The notes: generated from the sequence alone by a model not told the origin. A DNA stretch of 64,000 nucleotides from Actinomycetota bacterium (GCA_029265315.1 JAJUJM010000003.1:1-64000), one strand, 5' to 3'; shown: positions 18,893-28,659, counted from the stretch's first letter. Made by a program: numbers and translations.

Positions 18893-21388
18893 ATGCGACC
18901 GAAGACGAAGGCCGCACTCGTTGCGGCCGCCATCGTGGCGACACTGTTCGCGATGCAGATCATCGCATGGGCCAGCGTTGCGAACCCGCCGAGCGCGTCG
19001 CACACGTTTGACCCGGCACCGACGGCAGGAGGCTGGATTGCGACGTCGGAGTCCATCGCGACCATCGCGGCGACGGAGGGCGTGGATGGCGACGACCTGG
19101 CGCACGTCGATTTGGACATCAACGGAACGAGTTCGACTCGCCCAGCCTCCGGCGCCACGGTAAGCGTTGACGTCACCGTTCCGGTCTCAACCGTGACGAC
19201 CTTCTCGTATTCGGTGGTGGATGTGGCCGGCGGACGGTCTGAGACTCAGACGGTCGTCTTGCGTCGCGATGCCGCAGCACCGGTCACCACGTGGACCGCG
19301 AACCCGCCCGTTCCTGCGAGCGGATACACGTCGGTCACCGTCACGCCCTCGATCACCACGACTGACAATGGGGAGTCCGGCGTAGCCAGCCTCGCGTACC
19401 GCGTGAACGGCGGCGTTTGGGAAACCACCACCACCACGACCACAGTGACACTCAGCGCGATCGCAACCGAGGGCGCGACCGCGCTGGAGTTCAGCGCGGC
19501 GGACGCGGTCGGCAACAAGGAAGCCACGAAGACCGCGATGGTGCGCATCGACAAGACCGTGCCGACGGCCACAATCGACGCAACTGCCACGTACGGAGCG
19601 GCCGCTGTCGCGACCATCACCGCAAGCGACCCGACCTCGGCCGGCGTTTCATCCGGCATCGCCTCTATCTGCTATCGCATCGACAACGGGGCGACGCAGA
19701 CGGTCTCCTCCGCTGTCGCGACCATCGGCCCGGTCTCTCAGCTCGGAACCCACACGGTGCTGTTCTGGGCGGTTGACCGTGCGGGGAATCAGGGGACACC
19801 CGCCACAACGACGTTCGTCGTCAAGGACCTCACGCCCCCGGTCTCGACGATGGGTACGCTGGCGGCGACGTGGGTGAGCACGGATGTGACGGTCTCGGTG
19901 ACGGCGACGGACAACCCGGGAGGTTCGGGCGTGGCGGCACTGCGCTACAGCCTGAACGGCGCGCCGGATGCGACCCTGACGACGCAGCCGTTCACCTTCG
20001 TGGTGTCCGCCGACGGCACCAACACGATCCTCTACCGCGCCGTCGATGCCTCGGGCAACGTGGAGGCGACGAGAACCGCGATCGTCCTCATCGACAAGAC
20101 GCCGCCTGTGGGTCCGAGCACCCTGAACTACTCATCTCTGACTGACACGGCGGTGCACCTTGTGTGGTCCGCGGCCAGCGACGCGAGGTCGGGCGTCGCG
20201 TACTACGAGGTGTACGACGGCACGACTCTGATCGCGACGACCACCGCGCTGTCCGCGACCGTCACGAGCCTGACACCGGGCGCCGAGAGGACCTTCACCG
20301 TGAAGGCCGTGGACAGGGTCGGACTCAGCTCGGCTGGAGCCGCGCTCGTTGTCACGGTGCCGGGAGCTGGTGTGGAGGTGCCGGTGCCGGTCGGGACGAG
20401 TGTGCTCGCAACCCTCCCTGTCCCCGCAGGCGGCCTGAGCGGGTCCGGCAGCGCGTCAGTGGTGTTCAGCAATGTCACCGCAGCAGGGATGGTCAAGCTC
20501 GTGCGGATCGCAGCACCTCCGGCGTCGGCGCCCACGGGCCTGCGTTTCTTGGGCGACCACTACGACCTGTCCTTCACGGGCACGTTCACCGGCACCATTC
20601 AGGTTCGCCTGCCGTACGATCCGCGCATCCCTGCCGGCAGGGCCGGGGCCCTAGGCGTGCAGCACTGGACCGGGTCAGCGTGGGAGAGCGTCCCGGTGAC
20701 CGTGGACGCGACCAACCACGTGATCACCTTCACGCTGACCTCGCTCTCGCCCCTGTCTGTCACTGAGCCTGCGACCACGAACACCGTGGCGACCCTGACG
20801 TCGCTCTCGACCTACTTCCCGGCGTATGGCCGCGCGTCGAACGTCACGGTCCGACTAGCCGACGCGACCAACGAGAGCCTTGACGGCTTCACCGTGCAGC
20901 TCCAGCGCTTCGCTGGCGGCCAGTGGACGACGGTGGCCACCATGGCCCCTGTCGTCGGCGTTCCGGGGGCCTATCGCGCCGCGGCCGCTCCGGTCGGCGG
21001 TGTTCGTACACTGTTCAGAGCGACGCTCGTGGCGAACGCCCTGTACACGGCGGCAGACAAGCCGTTCGCAGTGATTCCGCAGGCCAAGCTGTCGACTCCC
21101 AAGGCGTCGACGACGCGGCCTCGCGCGAACCGAGTGTTTTACGTGTCGGGTTCCGTCGCTCCGAGGGGACGCCTCTCTGGTCGACTTGAGGTGCAGAAGC
21201 TGGTGCGAGGTCGCTGGGTCAACCAAGCGAGTATCTCGTTCACGACAGCGACGACAGGGGCATATCGCAAGGCTGTCAAGCTCAAGGCGGGAACGTACCG
21301 GATGCGGGCGGTCTACGGCGCTAACACGGCCACGGCACGCAACGCGCTCACACGCAGCGCCTATTCGAGTCGCATGGTGGTGCGGTAG
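18893..21388 (+). CDS. Secreted multidomain beta-repeat protein
   Basis: An 831-residue exported protein. The signal peptide is residues 1-28 (KTKAALVAAAIVATLFAMQIIAWA). It is followed by at least three OmpL47-like repeats of the form SGVASLAYRVNGG ... AADAVGNKEATKTAMVRIDKT, each ending in an IDKTPP-type strand. Next come a fibronectin-III-like domain (DTAVHLVWSAASDARSGVAYYEVYDG), a ZU5-like domain (VPVPVGTSVLATLPVPAGG ... LSVTEP) and C-terminal Ig-like domains ending SSRMVVR, similar to the end of the preceding surface protein. The ATG at 18893 with GAGAGGGAG upstream is preferred over an in-frame start at 18830, which would precede the signal peptide. No wall anchor is visible. Likely a cell-surface or extracellular binding protein. 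Confidence 0.83.
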   Translation: MRPKTKAALVAAAIVATLFAMQIIAWASVANPPSASHTFDPAPTAGGWIATSESIATIAATEGVDGDDLAHVDLDINGTSSTRPASGATVSVDVTVPVSTVTTFSYSVVDVAGGRSETQTVVLRRDAAAPVTTWTANPPVPASGYTSVTVTPSITTTDNGESGVASLAYRVNGGVWETTTTTTTVTLSAIATEGATALEFSAADAVGNKEATKTAMVRIDKTVPTATIDATATYGAAAVATITASDPTSAGVSSGIASICYRIDNGATQTVSSAVATIGPVSQLGTHTVLFWAVDRAGNQGTPATTTFVVKDLTPPVSTMGTLAATWVSTDVTVSVTATDNPGGSGVAALRYSLNGAPDATLTTQPFTFVVSADGTNTILYRAVDASGNVEATRTAIVLIDKTPPVGPSTLNYSSLTDTAVHLVWSAASDARSGVAYYEVYDGTTLIATTTALSATVTSLTPGAERTFTVKAVDRVGLSSAGAALVVTVPGAGVEVPVPVGTSVLATLPVPAGGLSGSGSASVVFSNVTAAGMVKLVRIAAPPASAPTGLRFLGDHYDLSFTGTFTGTIQVRLPYDPRIPAGRAGALGVQHWTGSAWESVPVTVDATNHVITFTLTSLSPLSVTEPATTNTVATLTSLSTYFPAYGRASNVTVRLADATNESLDGFTVQLQRFAGGQWTTVATMAPVVGVPGAYRAAAAPVGGVRTLFRATLVANALYTAADKPFAVIPQAKLSTPKASTTRPRANRVFYVSGSVAPRGRLSGRLEVQKLVRGRWVNQASISFTTATTGAYRKAVKLKAGTYRMRAVYGANTATARNALTRSAYSSRMVVR

Positions 21389-21442
21389 GGCACCAGGGCG
21401 CCCTGCGGCCGAAGCCGGCTACGATACCGAGTACGTGATCGA

Positions 21443-21470
21443 GAAGGGCGCCCTTGCAGGGGCGCCCTTC
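21443..21470 (+). terminator. Hairpin terminator after repeat protein
   Basis: GAAGGGCGCCC and GGGCGCCCTTC pair perfectly over 11 bp around the loop TTGCAG, 54 bp after the preceding stop. The T-tract is poor. It ends 16 bp before the next start. Confidence 0.65.
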
Positions 21471-21486
21471 TGCTACGCTCCGATGC

Positions 21487-22173
21487 ATGATCACTGAACC
21501 TGCGTGTGTTGAAGAGGGGAGCGGTCGCATCGAGCGGATCGAGGTCGTCCTGTTCGACCTCGACGGCACGCTCATCGACACACTGGGCCTCATCCGTGAA
21601 TCGATGCGCCACGCCACAGCTACGGTGCTGGGGGCCCCGCTCCCTGACGATGTGCTGATGCGCAACGTCGGCGTGCCCCTTGCGGTCCAGATGCGCGAGT
21701 TCTCACCCGAACACGCCGAGGAACTGCTCGCCGTCTATCGCGAACACAACGACCGGGTCCATGACCTGCTCGTGAAGGAGTACCCCGGCGTGGAAGAAGC
21801 GCTGGAAGCGTTGCTCGCTGTGGGCTTGCGGCTGGGCGTGGTCACGTCCAAGCTCCACCGCGTCGCGCAGCGAGGGCTCGACCGGTTCTCGTTGGGACGC
21901 TTCTTCGAGCTGCTCGTGGGCTCGGACGATGTGGAGATCCACAAGCCGGACCCGTTCCCGCTCCTCCATGCCGCGCAGGTCATGGGCGTGGAGCCCTCCT
22001 GTTGTGCCTACGTCGGGGACAGCCCACATGACATGACAGCGGCGCGTGCGGCAGGCATGGTCGCGGTGGCGGCGACGTGGGGCGTATCGACCGTTGAGCG
22101 CCTACGCGAGGCCGGGGCCCAACACGAAGCACGCTCGATGGCAGAAGTCACAGCCCTGTTCGCCGGCCGTTAG
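21487..22173 (+). CDS. HAD-superfamily phosphatase, PpaX/Gph-like
   Basis: A 228-residue hydrolase. Motif I is VVLFDLDGTLIDT (nucleophile and acid/base Asp), motif II is VVTSK, and motif III/IV lies in EIHKPDPFPLL and YVGDSPHDMTAARAAG. The helical C1 cap follows motif I. Close families are phosphoglycolate phosphatase (Gph) and pyrophosphatase PpaX; the sequence alone does not settle the substrate. The start at ATG 21487 lacks an obvious ribosome-binding site, and a later start is possible because the conserved part begins at residue 16. Confidence 0.85.
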   Translation: MITEPACVEEGSGRIERIEVVLFDLDGTLIDTLGLIRESMRHATATVLGAPLPDDVLMRNVGVPLAVQMREFSPEHAEELLAVYREHNDRVHDLLVKEYPGVEEALEALLAVGLRLGVVTSKLHRVAQRGLDRFSLGRFFELLVGSDDVEIHKPDPFPLLHAAQVMGVEPSCCAYVGDSPHDMTAARAAGMVAVAATWGVSTVERLREAGAQHEARSMAEVTALFAGR

Positions 22174-22260
22174 GCGCTTCTGCGGGATTCACGGCCCTGG
22201 TTGTGGAACAATGCGAGAGGGCGCTCAGCAAGGTGACGCAGTCCGGAAGAGGGAGTCGCA

Positions 22261-23646
22261 GTGTCGAAGCGTACGAAGATAGTGCTTGGCATCGTCGCGC
22301 TGGTCGTCGTCATCGGCGGGGTCGCATTCGCGGTGATCGGCTCCCAAGGCGCAGGGCCTGAAGTCGAGACGGCGACCGTTCAAGCGAAGGACCTCGCGGT
22401 CACGGTCACGGCGTCAGGCAAGGTGGAGGCCGGTGTCAGCGCTGACGTGTTCCCGCCGACCGCCGGGACGCTTGATGAGATCTACGTGAGCGACGGCGAG
22501 ACGGTGACGGCGGGCACCAAGCTGGCCATCATGGACACGCAGGCGCTCGAGTTGCAGGTCCAGCAGGCCAGAGCGGGGCTTGCGGCCGCGCAGGCCCAGC
22601 TGAGGAATGTCTCTGCGACCGGTGGCGGCGCAGCGGACGTCAAGGCCGCGCGTTCAGCGGTGACCGCCGCCGAGGCCGCCCTGAGTGCGGTCAGGCAGCA
22701 ACAGACCGCGGCGCGCTCCGCCCAGACAGCCGCCAAGCTGGCGTGGGAGAACGCGAGCGACGCGTACGACGCGGCCAAGCTCATCTACCCATCGGGCAGC
22801 CCCACGCTCACAGCGCTCGCGGCCGCCGAGGCCCAGGCAGAGGCCGGGTATCGCCAGGCGACGGCGGGTGTCGCGCAGGCGAACGCCGGCGTCTCGCAGG
22901 CACAGGCGGGGCTTGATGGTGCGCGTGCGCAGCTCGCACGGGCGCAAGGCGCGAACCCCGCCTCGCAGCGGGCGGCGGCCGAGGCGGCCGTGAGGCAGGC
23001 GGCGGCGGGACTCGAGGCCGCCCAGGACGCGCTCGACAAGGCCACACTCACCGCGCCGATCGACGGCGTGGTCATCTTCAACGCGCCCAGCTCGCCTCTC
23101 GGCGCTGGCGCTCCTCCTACAGAAGGGTCGTCGGTCTCGCCACAGGCGGCGCCGTTCACCGTGGTCGACCTCGCGGCGCTCAAGTTCACAGCGGAGGTCG
23201 ACGAGGCGGACATTGACCGGGTGAAGCCCGGCATGCAGGTCGTGGTGACCCTTGACGCCTTCCCGGGCGAGAAGTTCGCGAGCACCGTCACGCGCATCAA
23301 CCCCGCGGCGCAGCCCACCGCGACCGGTGGCACGGTCTTCGAGGTCGAGATCCTCCTCGAGGATACCGGCGCCGACATCCTGCTGGGCATGAAGGGCGAC
23401 GCCGACATCGAGGTCTCATCGCGTGGCTCGGCCCTGACCATCCCGGTCGAGGCGCTTTTCAGCGAAGGCGGCACCGACTACGTGTATGCGGTGGTCGACG
23501 GCAAGCTCAAGAAGACCGAGATCACCGTGGGCGCGACGACCGATACCGAGGTCGAAGTCCTCGAAGGGCTCGAAGAGGGCGCGGTTGTTGCTCTGTCGGG
23601 TTCGACCCAGTACACCGACGGCATGCCCGTGCGGGTGGCACAGTAG
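22261..23646 (+). CDS. MacA-like periplasmic adaptor subunit
   Basis: A 461-residue membrane-fusion protein. An N-terminal anchor (IVLGIVALVVVIGGVAFAVIG) is followed by a lipoyl/barrel-sandwich domain (VTVTASGKVEAGVSADVFP and LDKATLTAPIDGVVIFNA halves). Between them is a long Ala/Gln-rich coiled-coil hairpin (about residues 95-255), then beta-barrel and membrane-proximal domains. Such adaptors couple MacB-type ABC transporters to efflux or signalling. It starts at GTG 22261 after GAGGGAG and is 11 bp from the ATPase gene. In a cell probably without an outer membrane it would act at the outer face of the cytoplasmic membrane. Confidence 0.9.
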   Translation: MSKRTKIVLGIVALVVVIGGVAFAVIGSQGAGPEVETATVQAKDLAVTVTASGKVEAGVSADVFPPTAGTLDEIYVSDGETVTAGTKLAIMDTQALELQVQQARAGLAAAQAQLRNVSATGGGAADVKAARSAVTAAEAALSAVRQQQTAARSAQTAAKLAWENASDAYDAAKLIYPSGSPTLTALAAAEAQAEAGYRQATAGVAQANAGVSQAQAGLDGARAQLARAQGANPASQRAAAEAAVRQAAAGLEAAQDALDKATLTAPIDGVVIFNAPSSPLGAGAPPTEGSSVSPQAAPFTVVDLAALKFTAEVDEADIDRVKPGMQVVVTLDAFPGEKFASTVTRINPAAQPTATGGTVFEVEILLEDTGADILLGMKGDADIEVSSRGSALTIPVEALFSEGGTDYVYAVVDGKLKKTEITVGATTDTEVEVLEGLEEGAVVALSGSTQYTDGMPVRVAQ

Positions 23647-23657
23647 CGGAAGGACCC

Positions 23658-24485
23658 ATGGAAAACGACACGACCCGCCCGGGGGAGGACGGCGCGTCCG
23701 CCGGACCTTGCCGGGCGGACGTCGTTCTCGAGGCGAAGGGCGTCACCAAGACCTACGAGCTCGACGGCGTAGAGGTGCGCGCGCTGTGCGGCGTCGACCT
23801 GCAGGTGTGCGGTGGCGAGATGCTCGCCATCATGGGGCCTTCGGGGTCCGGCAAGTCCACGCTCATGCACATCGTCGGGCTGCTCGACCGTCCGACGGAG
23901 GGGACCGTGACGATCGACGGAGTCGACGTGTCGCGGATGGAGCCCAACGAGCTCGCCGCCGTGCGCAACAAGCGCATCGGCTTCGTGTTCCAGTCGTTCA
24001 ACCTCTTGGCAAGGACTACCGCTACGGCGAACGTCGAGCTACCCCTGGTGTACGCCGGCGTGCCCGCCGCAGAGCGCGCGAGGAGGGCGCGTGAAGCTTT
24101 GGAGCGCGTGGGGCTGGGGGAACGGTTGCTGCACATGCCCAACCAGCTCTCGGGCGGCCAGCAGCAGCGAGTGGCCATCGCTCGGGCGCTCGTGACCGAG
24201 CCAAGCATCGTGCTCGCCGACGAGCCCACGGGCAATCTGGACTCCAGAAGCGGCATCGAGGTCATGGCCTTCCTACAGCAGCTCAACCGCGAAGAGGGCG
24301 TCACCATCGTCATCGTGACCCATGACGCGAACGTCGCCCGGCATGCTCAGCGGGTGGTCGAGATCAAGGACGGACGTATCGTCAACGACTTCCGGGTCGA
24401 GGACCGCATCGACGCCGAAGCCGAGCTGGCGGCACTCGAAGGCGCATCGGCCGCTTCGGGCCCTCAAGGTGGCGAGGGCCGGTGA
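23658..24485 (+). CDS. MacB-like ABC transporter ATPase
   Basis: A 275-residue ATPase of the MacB/LolD branch. Walker A is [12 protein letters not shown], signature [15 protein letters not shown], Walker [13 protein letters not shown], and the H-loop VTHD. The start has AAGGA upstream, with a ~22-residue N-terminal extension before the domain. A 40-residue tail follows the usual end (KDGRIVNDF). It overlaps the permease start by 4 bp. Confidence 0.93.
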   Translation: MENDTTRPGEDGASAGPCRADVVLEAKGVTKTYELDGVEVRALCGVDLQVCGGEMLAIMGPSGSGKSTLMHIVGLLDRPTEGTVTIDGVDVSRMEPNELAAVRNKRIGFVFQSFNLLARTTATANVELPLVYAGVPAAERARRAREALERVGLGERLLHMPNQLSGGQQQRVAIARALVTEPSIVLADEPTGNLDSRSGIEVMAFLQQLNREEGVTIVIVTHDANVARHAQRVVEIKDGRIVNDFRVEDRIDAEAELAALEGASAASGPQGGEGR

Positions 24486-25687
24486 ACTTCGTCGAGAGTC
24501 TGCGCATAGCACTGAAGGCCCTCGGGGCGAACAAGGTGCGTAGTGCGCTCACCATGCTCGGCGTCATCATCGGTGTGGCCGCGGTCATCCTGCTCGTGGC
24601 CATCGGCACCGGTGTGCAACAGGAGATCACCGGCTCCATCGAGGGACTGGGATCGAACCTGCTGTTCGCGTTCCCGGGGAACTTCAGAGGCGGTCCCGGT
24701 GGCGGGGGCAGCGGCGGCGGGCCGGGTGTCGCCATCCGCAAGCAGTTCACGCTGGATGACGCACAGCTCGTGCAGCGGCGTCTGGGCTCCGAGGCGATCG
24801 TCGTGCCGGTCGTACAGGCGGCGGGGGTCCTCAAAGCGGGAAACCGCACCGTCCGTTCGACCATCGCGGCGGCCAATGAGCAAGGCGACGAGGTCTTCAA
24901 CGCCACGTACGTCTACGGGCGGCACTACAACAGAAGCGAGTACGCGACCGGAGCGAGGGTCCTCATGCTGGGAGCGACTCCGGCAAGGGAGCTGTTCCCG
25001 GGTCAGAACCCCGTGGGGCGTGACGTCACGGTCAACGGGGAGCGTTTCGTGGTGATAGGGGTGCTCTCGGAGCGAGGCGGTTCGTTGTCGGGTGACCAGG
25101 ACAACCAGGTCTACATGCCGGCGACGACCGCTCAACGCCTGCTCGGGACCCGCGCCATCTCATCGATCATCGCCAAGGCCAACGACGCCGACCGGATCGA
25201 CCTGGTGAAGGCCCGGATCGAGCAGACGCTGCGCCCACGCTTCGAAGACGAGTTCACCGTGTTCACGCAGGAGCAGACGCTTGGGATCCTGTCGTCACTC
25301 CTCGGCACCCTCACGGTGATGCTCGCGGGAATCGCAGGCATCTCGCTGCTCGTGGGAGGCATCGGGATCATGAACATCATGCTGGTGAGCGTCTCGGAGC
25401 GCACGCGCGAGATCGGAATCCGCAAGGCGGTCGGGGCTCGCACGCATGACATCATGAGCCAGTTCGTCATCGAGGCGGTCGCGCTGTCGGTGGTGGGCGG
25501 CATGGTGGGGGTCGGCTTGGGCTGGGCGGGCTCCGCCGTACTGGCGCGGTGGGTGCCCACGCAGGTCACATGGTGGGCGGTCGCGCTCGCCTTCTTCTTC
25601 AGCGCGGCCGTCGGTGTCTTCTTCGGCGTGTACCCGGCGTGGAAGGCGTCGCGCCTCGATCCGATCGTGGCGCTCAGGTACGAGTAG
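24482..25687 (+). CDS. MacB-like ABC transporter permease
   Basis: A 401-residue permease with the MacB architecture. A first membrane helix (VRSALTMLGVIIGVAAVILLVAIG) is followed by a ~240-residue extracytoplasmic MacB_PCD domain. Three FtsX-type helices follow: LTVMLAGIAGISLLVGGIGIMNIML, VIEAVALSVVGGMVGVGLGWAG and WAVALAFFFSAAVGVFFGVYPAW. The cytoplasmic coupling motif SERTREIGIRKAVGAR is intact. A Gly-rich loop follows the first helix (GGPGGGGSGGGPG). With adaptor and ATPase it forms a complete tripartite-style exporter; antibiotics, peptides or lipids are typical cargo, so the substrate is open. Confidence 0.93.
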   Translation: MNFVESLRIALKALGANKVRSALTMLGVIIGVAAVILLVAIGTGVQQEITGSIEGLGSNLLFAFPGNFRGGPGGGGSGGGPGVAIRKQFTLDDAQLVQRRLGSEAIVVPVVQAAGVLKAGNRTVRSTIAAANEQGDEVFNATYVYGRHYNRSEYATGARVLMLGATPARELFPGQNPVGRDVTVNGERFVVIGVLSERGGSLSGDQDNQVYMPATTAQRLLGTRAISSIIAKANDADRIDLVKARIEQTLRPRFEDEFTVFTQEQTLGILSSLLGTLTVMLAGIAGISLLVGGIGIMNIMLVSVSERTREIGIRKAVGARTHDIMSQFVIEAVALSVVGGMVGVGLGWAGSAVLARWVPTQVTWWAVALAFFFSAAVGVFFGVYPAWKASRLDPIVALRYE

Positions 25688-25783
25688 GCAGCACGGGTAG
25701 ACAGAAGGACCGCGAGAAGGTCATCGCACACAGCGTCCATGCCGATGCTCAAGGGCGTTGTGGACGGGCGTTGGAAGACGTGG

Positions 25784-26293
25784 CTACGAAGTGAAGTCCT
25801 CGGGGTCCACGTGGTCGAGGAACTCGCGGAACCGCGCGATCTCGGCCTCAGCGTCATCCTCGGAGCCGGACTCGACGATCGACTCGTCGGAGACGGCAGC
25901 GTCTGCCAGCACCTCTTCAGACACGTAGATCGGGGCTCCGGTGCGCACAGCGAGTGCGATGGAGTCGCTCGGGCGGGCGTCCACGATCCGCGTCCGCTCC
26001 TCGCCGCGCAGGATGATCGCCGCGTAGAACGTGCCCTCCTCGACGCGCGTGATCTCGACGCGTTCGACGTATGTATCGAGCGTCTCAAGAACATCTTTCA
26101 GCAGGTCATGCGTCATGGGGCGCTTGAGAGGCACGCCCTCGACCGCCAAGAGGATGGCGGTGGCTTCAGCCTGCCCGATCCAGATGGGGAGCAGCAGACC
26201 CTGGCCGGGCTCCTCATCGAGCGGCTTCAGGATGATCACCGGTTGGTCGGAGCGCGGGTCGACAGCGAGACTCGCGATGCGTACCTGTCTCAT
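25784..26293 (-). CDS. Bifunctional nuclease family protein (DUF151)
   Basis: A 169-residue protein of the BFN/DUF151 family. Conserved blocks are LLPIWIGQAEATAILLAVEG, RPMTHDLL, GTFYAAIILR and VDARPSDSIALAVR. Family members were described with DNase/RNase activity, but in most bacteria the role is uncertain. The C-terminal 40 residues are acidic. ATG 26293 has GGGAGG 6 nt upstream. Confidence 0.9.
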   Translation of the reverse strand: MRQVRIASLAVDPRSDQPVIILKPLDEEPGQGLLLPIWIGQAEATAILLAVEGVPLKRPMTHDLLKDVLETLDTYVERVEITRVEEGTFYAAIILRGEERTRIVDARPSDSIALAVRTGAPIYVSEEVLADAAVSDESIVESGSEDDAEAEIARFREFLDHVDPEDFTS

Positions 26294-26380
26294 GTCGCGC
26301 CTCCCTTCACTCCGAGATCACCTTCTGGGTAGTGTCTACCCTGTCTGAGGCATTGTAGCCGCGTGTGAGGAGGGACGCTG

Positions 26381-26809
26381 ATGCGGTTTGAGGTGCGCAC
26401 CACTCGGCGCGAGGAGTTCGTCGACATCACGCGGGCCGTGGCGGATGCGGTGGCAGAAGCGTTGTCGGGGCTGGCGAGGACCTCATCGGGCGCCGAAGCG
26501 AACGGGGCCGTGCTCGTGTTCAGTCATCACACGACGGCCGGCATCACGATCAACGAGAACGTCGACCCGGACGTCTGTCGCGATCTGGTCGACGGGCTCG
26601 CACGTATCGCGCCGTGCGAAGCCCGTTGGCGGCACTGCGAGGGTAACAGCGACGGACACCTGAAGACATCGCTCGTTGGGCCGAGTGTGCTGGTTCCTCT
26701 TGAGTCAGGGCGGATGGTGCTGGGCACTTGGCAGGGAATCTACCTGGCGGAATTCGATGGCCCGCGGACGCGACGGGTGGAGGTCAGGGTACTGCCGGGT
26801 CTGGGCTGA
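26381..26809 (+). CDS. YjbQ/UPF0047 family protein
   Basis: A 142-residue single-domain protein of the UPF0047 family. The hallmark motifs are FSHHTTAGITINENVDPDV and HCEGNSDGHLKTSLVGPS, whose His, Glu and Asp residues sit at the putative active site. A conserved LGTWQGIYLAEFDGPR segment completes the trimer-forming fold. The E. coli member has weak thiamin-phosphate synthase activity, but the true function is not settled. It is divergent from the DUF151 gene, 87 bp away. Confidence 0.92.
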   Translation: MRFEVRTTRREEFVDITRAVADAVAEALSGLARTSSGAEANGAVLVFSHHTTAGITINENVDPDVCRDLVDGLARIAPCEARWRHCEGNSDGHLKTSLVGPSVLVPLESGRMVLGTWQGIYLAEFDGPRTRRVEVRVLPGLG

Positions 26810-26899
26810 GTCTCCAGCGGTACGCATATGTCTATCACCGGCTTCTGAGCGCCGGAGGATTGCCCATGAACCGTGGAACAAGACGAGAGTGCCCTATGG

Positions 26900-26928
26900 T
26901 TGCGCGACAGCTACGTCTTGGGTATGGT
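26900..26928 (+). promoter_or_regulatory. Probable tRNA-Ile promoter
   Basis: TTGCGC and TATGGT are separated by 17 bp and end 22 bp before the tRNA, a normal spacing for a stable-RNA promoter. There is a short GC-rich segment near the expected start site. Confidence 0.5.
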
Positions 26929-26950
26929 ATGCGGGCGTTCATGCCCATAC

Positions 26951-27027
26951 GGGCCCGTAGCTCAGTTGGTTAGAGCGCACGGCTGATAACCGTGAGGTCA
27001 GTGGTTCGAATCCACTCGGGCCCACCA
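26951..27027 (+). tRNA. tRNA-Ile (GAT)
   Basis: A complete 77-nt cloverleaf. The acceptor stem is GGGCCCG/CGGGCCC with discriminator A and an encoded CCA. The D-arm has GCTC/GAGC, the anticodon stem CACGG/CCGTG encloses CTGATAA (anticodon GAT), and the T-arm is AGTGG-TTCGAAT-CCACT. No rRNA operon is adjacent, although tRNA-Ile(GAT) is often found in one. Confidence 0.98.
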
Positions 27028-27043
27028 TCATCTTCGCGAATAG

Positions 27044-27086
27044 GCGCCCCAGCGATGCCGAGTTGCCGCTGGGGCGCTTATTGTTT
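27044..27086 (+). terminator. Terminator after tRNA-Ile
   Basis: GCGCCCCAGCG (27044-27054) pairs perfectly with CGCTGGGGCGC (27067-27077), followed by TTATTGTTT on the plus strand. On the minus strand it also follows the helicase gene end, but the T-tract is on the tRNA side. Confidence 0.88.
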
Positions 27087-27118
27087 CACCCGGGGGTGCG
27101 GTTGCAGGCGGCCTTGGA

Positions 27119-28528
27119 CTAGCCCTGCGGCGGGCGGCGGCGCCGCGCGCGCTGGCGAGGCTGAAGGTCGGAAGGCGTACGCTTGCTGGCCGCACGCACG
27201 TCGGTATCGGCGACGAGGGGCGCCGCATTCGCACCGCTCGCACCGCTCACACCGTTGCGGCCCGATGCGCTGCGACCATCGCTGCGACGCCGCTTGGGCT
27301 TCGGCTTGCTGCCGCCCAAGTTCGCGGCCGCTGCGCCGGCATGGCCCTCGCGCGCGGGCCGTGCGTCGCTTACTGCGACTCGCTCCGGGTCTGGCACGAT
27401 GCGCTCCTCACGATACGTGAACCCGGGGTGGTCCTCGCACGGCAGGATGGCGCCGATCGCCTTCTCGATGTCGCGCAGCTGACCGTGCTCCTCGGGGGCG
27501 AGCAGTGAGATCGCAGTGCCGCTGCGGCCCGCGCGCGCGGTGCGGCCGATGCGGTGCACGTAGTCGGCGGGCACATCCGGCAGGTCGAAGTTCACGACGT
27601 GCGTGATGTCGTCGATGTCGATGCCGCGGCTCACGACGTCGGTGGCCACGAGCACGTGGACGTGGCCTGCGCGGAAGCTCTCGAGGGCCTTCTGGCGCTG
27701 TGCCTGACTGCGGTTGCCGTGGATGGCGGCGCCGCGAATGCCGGCGCGGTCGAACACGCGAGCCACGCGGTCTGCGCGGTGCTTGGTGCGCGTGAAGACG
27801 AGCACCTTCTTCAGGCCGTGTTCGCGCACGATCGACAGCAGCAGGGCGGCCTTGTCCTTGTTGCCGACCGGATAGACCGACTGCGCGATGGCCTCGACGG
27901 GTGTGGTTGCCGGCGTCACTTCGACGCGCGCGGGGTCGTCGAGGGTGGCCGCGATGATCTTCAGCACCTCGGGCGACATGGTCGCTGAGAACAGCAGGTT
28001 CTGGCGAGATGCCGGCAGCTTGGCGATGATGCGGCGTACGTCAGGCCAGAAGCCCATGTCGAGCATCCGGTCAGCTTCGTCGAGCACGAGCACCTCGACC
28101 GAGCTCAGGTCACAGTCACCTCGGGCGATGAGGTCGAGCAGGCGGCCCGGGCACGCGACGAGCAGGTCGACGCCGCGCGTGAGAGTCTGCCTCTGCGGCT
28201 CGTAGCCGACGCCGCCGTAGACGACGGCGACGCGGTGGCGGGTGTGTTTGGCGACGTCGCGAGCGACGCCTTCGATCTGCACCGCGAGCTCGCGTGTCGG
28301 CGTCAGGACGAGCGCGCGAACGCCGCCGGGCTTGGCAGGGATGCGCTGCATGACCGGAAGCACGAACGCTGCGGTCTTGCCCGTGCCGGTCTGTGCGATG
28401 CCGACGACATCGCGACCTTCGAGCACGAGCGGGATGGCTTGGTTCTGGATGGGGGTGGGCGTGGTGTAGCCCATCGCGCCCACGGCCTTCATCAGCCGCG
28501 GGTCGAGACCCAGGTGATTGAAACTCAC
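27119..28528 (-). CDS. DEAD-box RNA helicase (RhlE/CshA type)
   Basis: A 469-residue ATP-dependent RNA helicase. Motifs in order: Q-motif GYTTPTPIQNQAI, I AQTGTGKTAA, Ia PTRELAVQI, II VLDEADRMLDMGF, III SAT, IV VLVFTRTKHRAD, V ATDVVSRGIDI and VI HRIGRTARAG. After about residue 370 comes a Lys/Arg/Gly-rich unstructured tail ending RQRARRRRPPQG, typical of helicases that bind structured RNA or ribosomes. GTG 28528 with CAGGAGA upstream gives the standard N-terminus (SFNHLGLDPRLMKAV). Likely roles are ribosome assembly and mRNA turnover, especially in the cold. Confidence 0.94.
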   Translation of the reverse strand: MSFNHLGLDPRLMKAVGAMGYTTPTPIQNQAIPLVLEGRDVVGIAQTGTGKTAAFVLPVMQRIPAKPGGVRALVLTPTRELAVQIEGVARDVAKHTRHRVAVVYGGVGYEPQRQTLTRGVDLLVACPGRLLDLIARGDCDLSSVEVLVLDEADRMLDMGFWPDVRRIIAKLPASRQNLLFSATMSPEVLKIIAATLDDPARVEVTPATTPVEAIAQSVYPVGNKDKAALLLSIVREHGLKKVLVFTRTKHRADRVARVFDRAGIRGAAIHGNRSQAQRQKALESFRAGHVHVLVATDVVSRGIDIDDITHVVNFDLPDVPADYVHRIGRTARAGRSGTAISLLAPEEHGQLRDIEKAIGAILPCEDHPGFTYREERIVPDPERVAVSDARPAREGHAGAAAANLGGSKPKPKRRRSDGRSASGRNGVSGASGANAAPLVADTDVRAASKRTPSDLQPRQRARRRRPPQG

Positions 28529-28659
28529 GCGTATTTCTCCTGTCTGTGCGCGCACTCTCAAAGGCGGCACTGCGTGGCAGACGCAGTCGATCCTTGAAGG
28601 CACGCACGACGTGGTGATGGCGCGTGAGGATGAACCGAGTCTTGGGTGGACGGGCGGCG

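Noticed and set aside
26951-27086. tRNA-Ile as an integration site for a mobile element
   Set aside because: The next genes are housekeeping (helicase), no integrase or repeat of the tRNA 3' end was seen, and a terminator follows directly.
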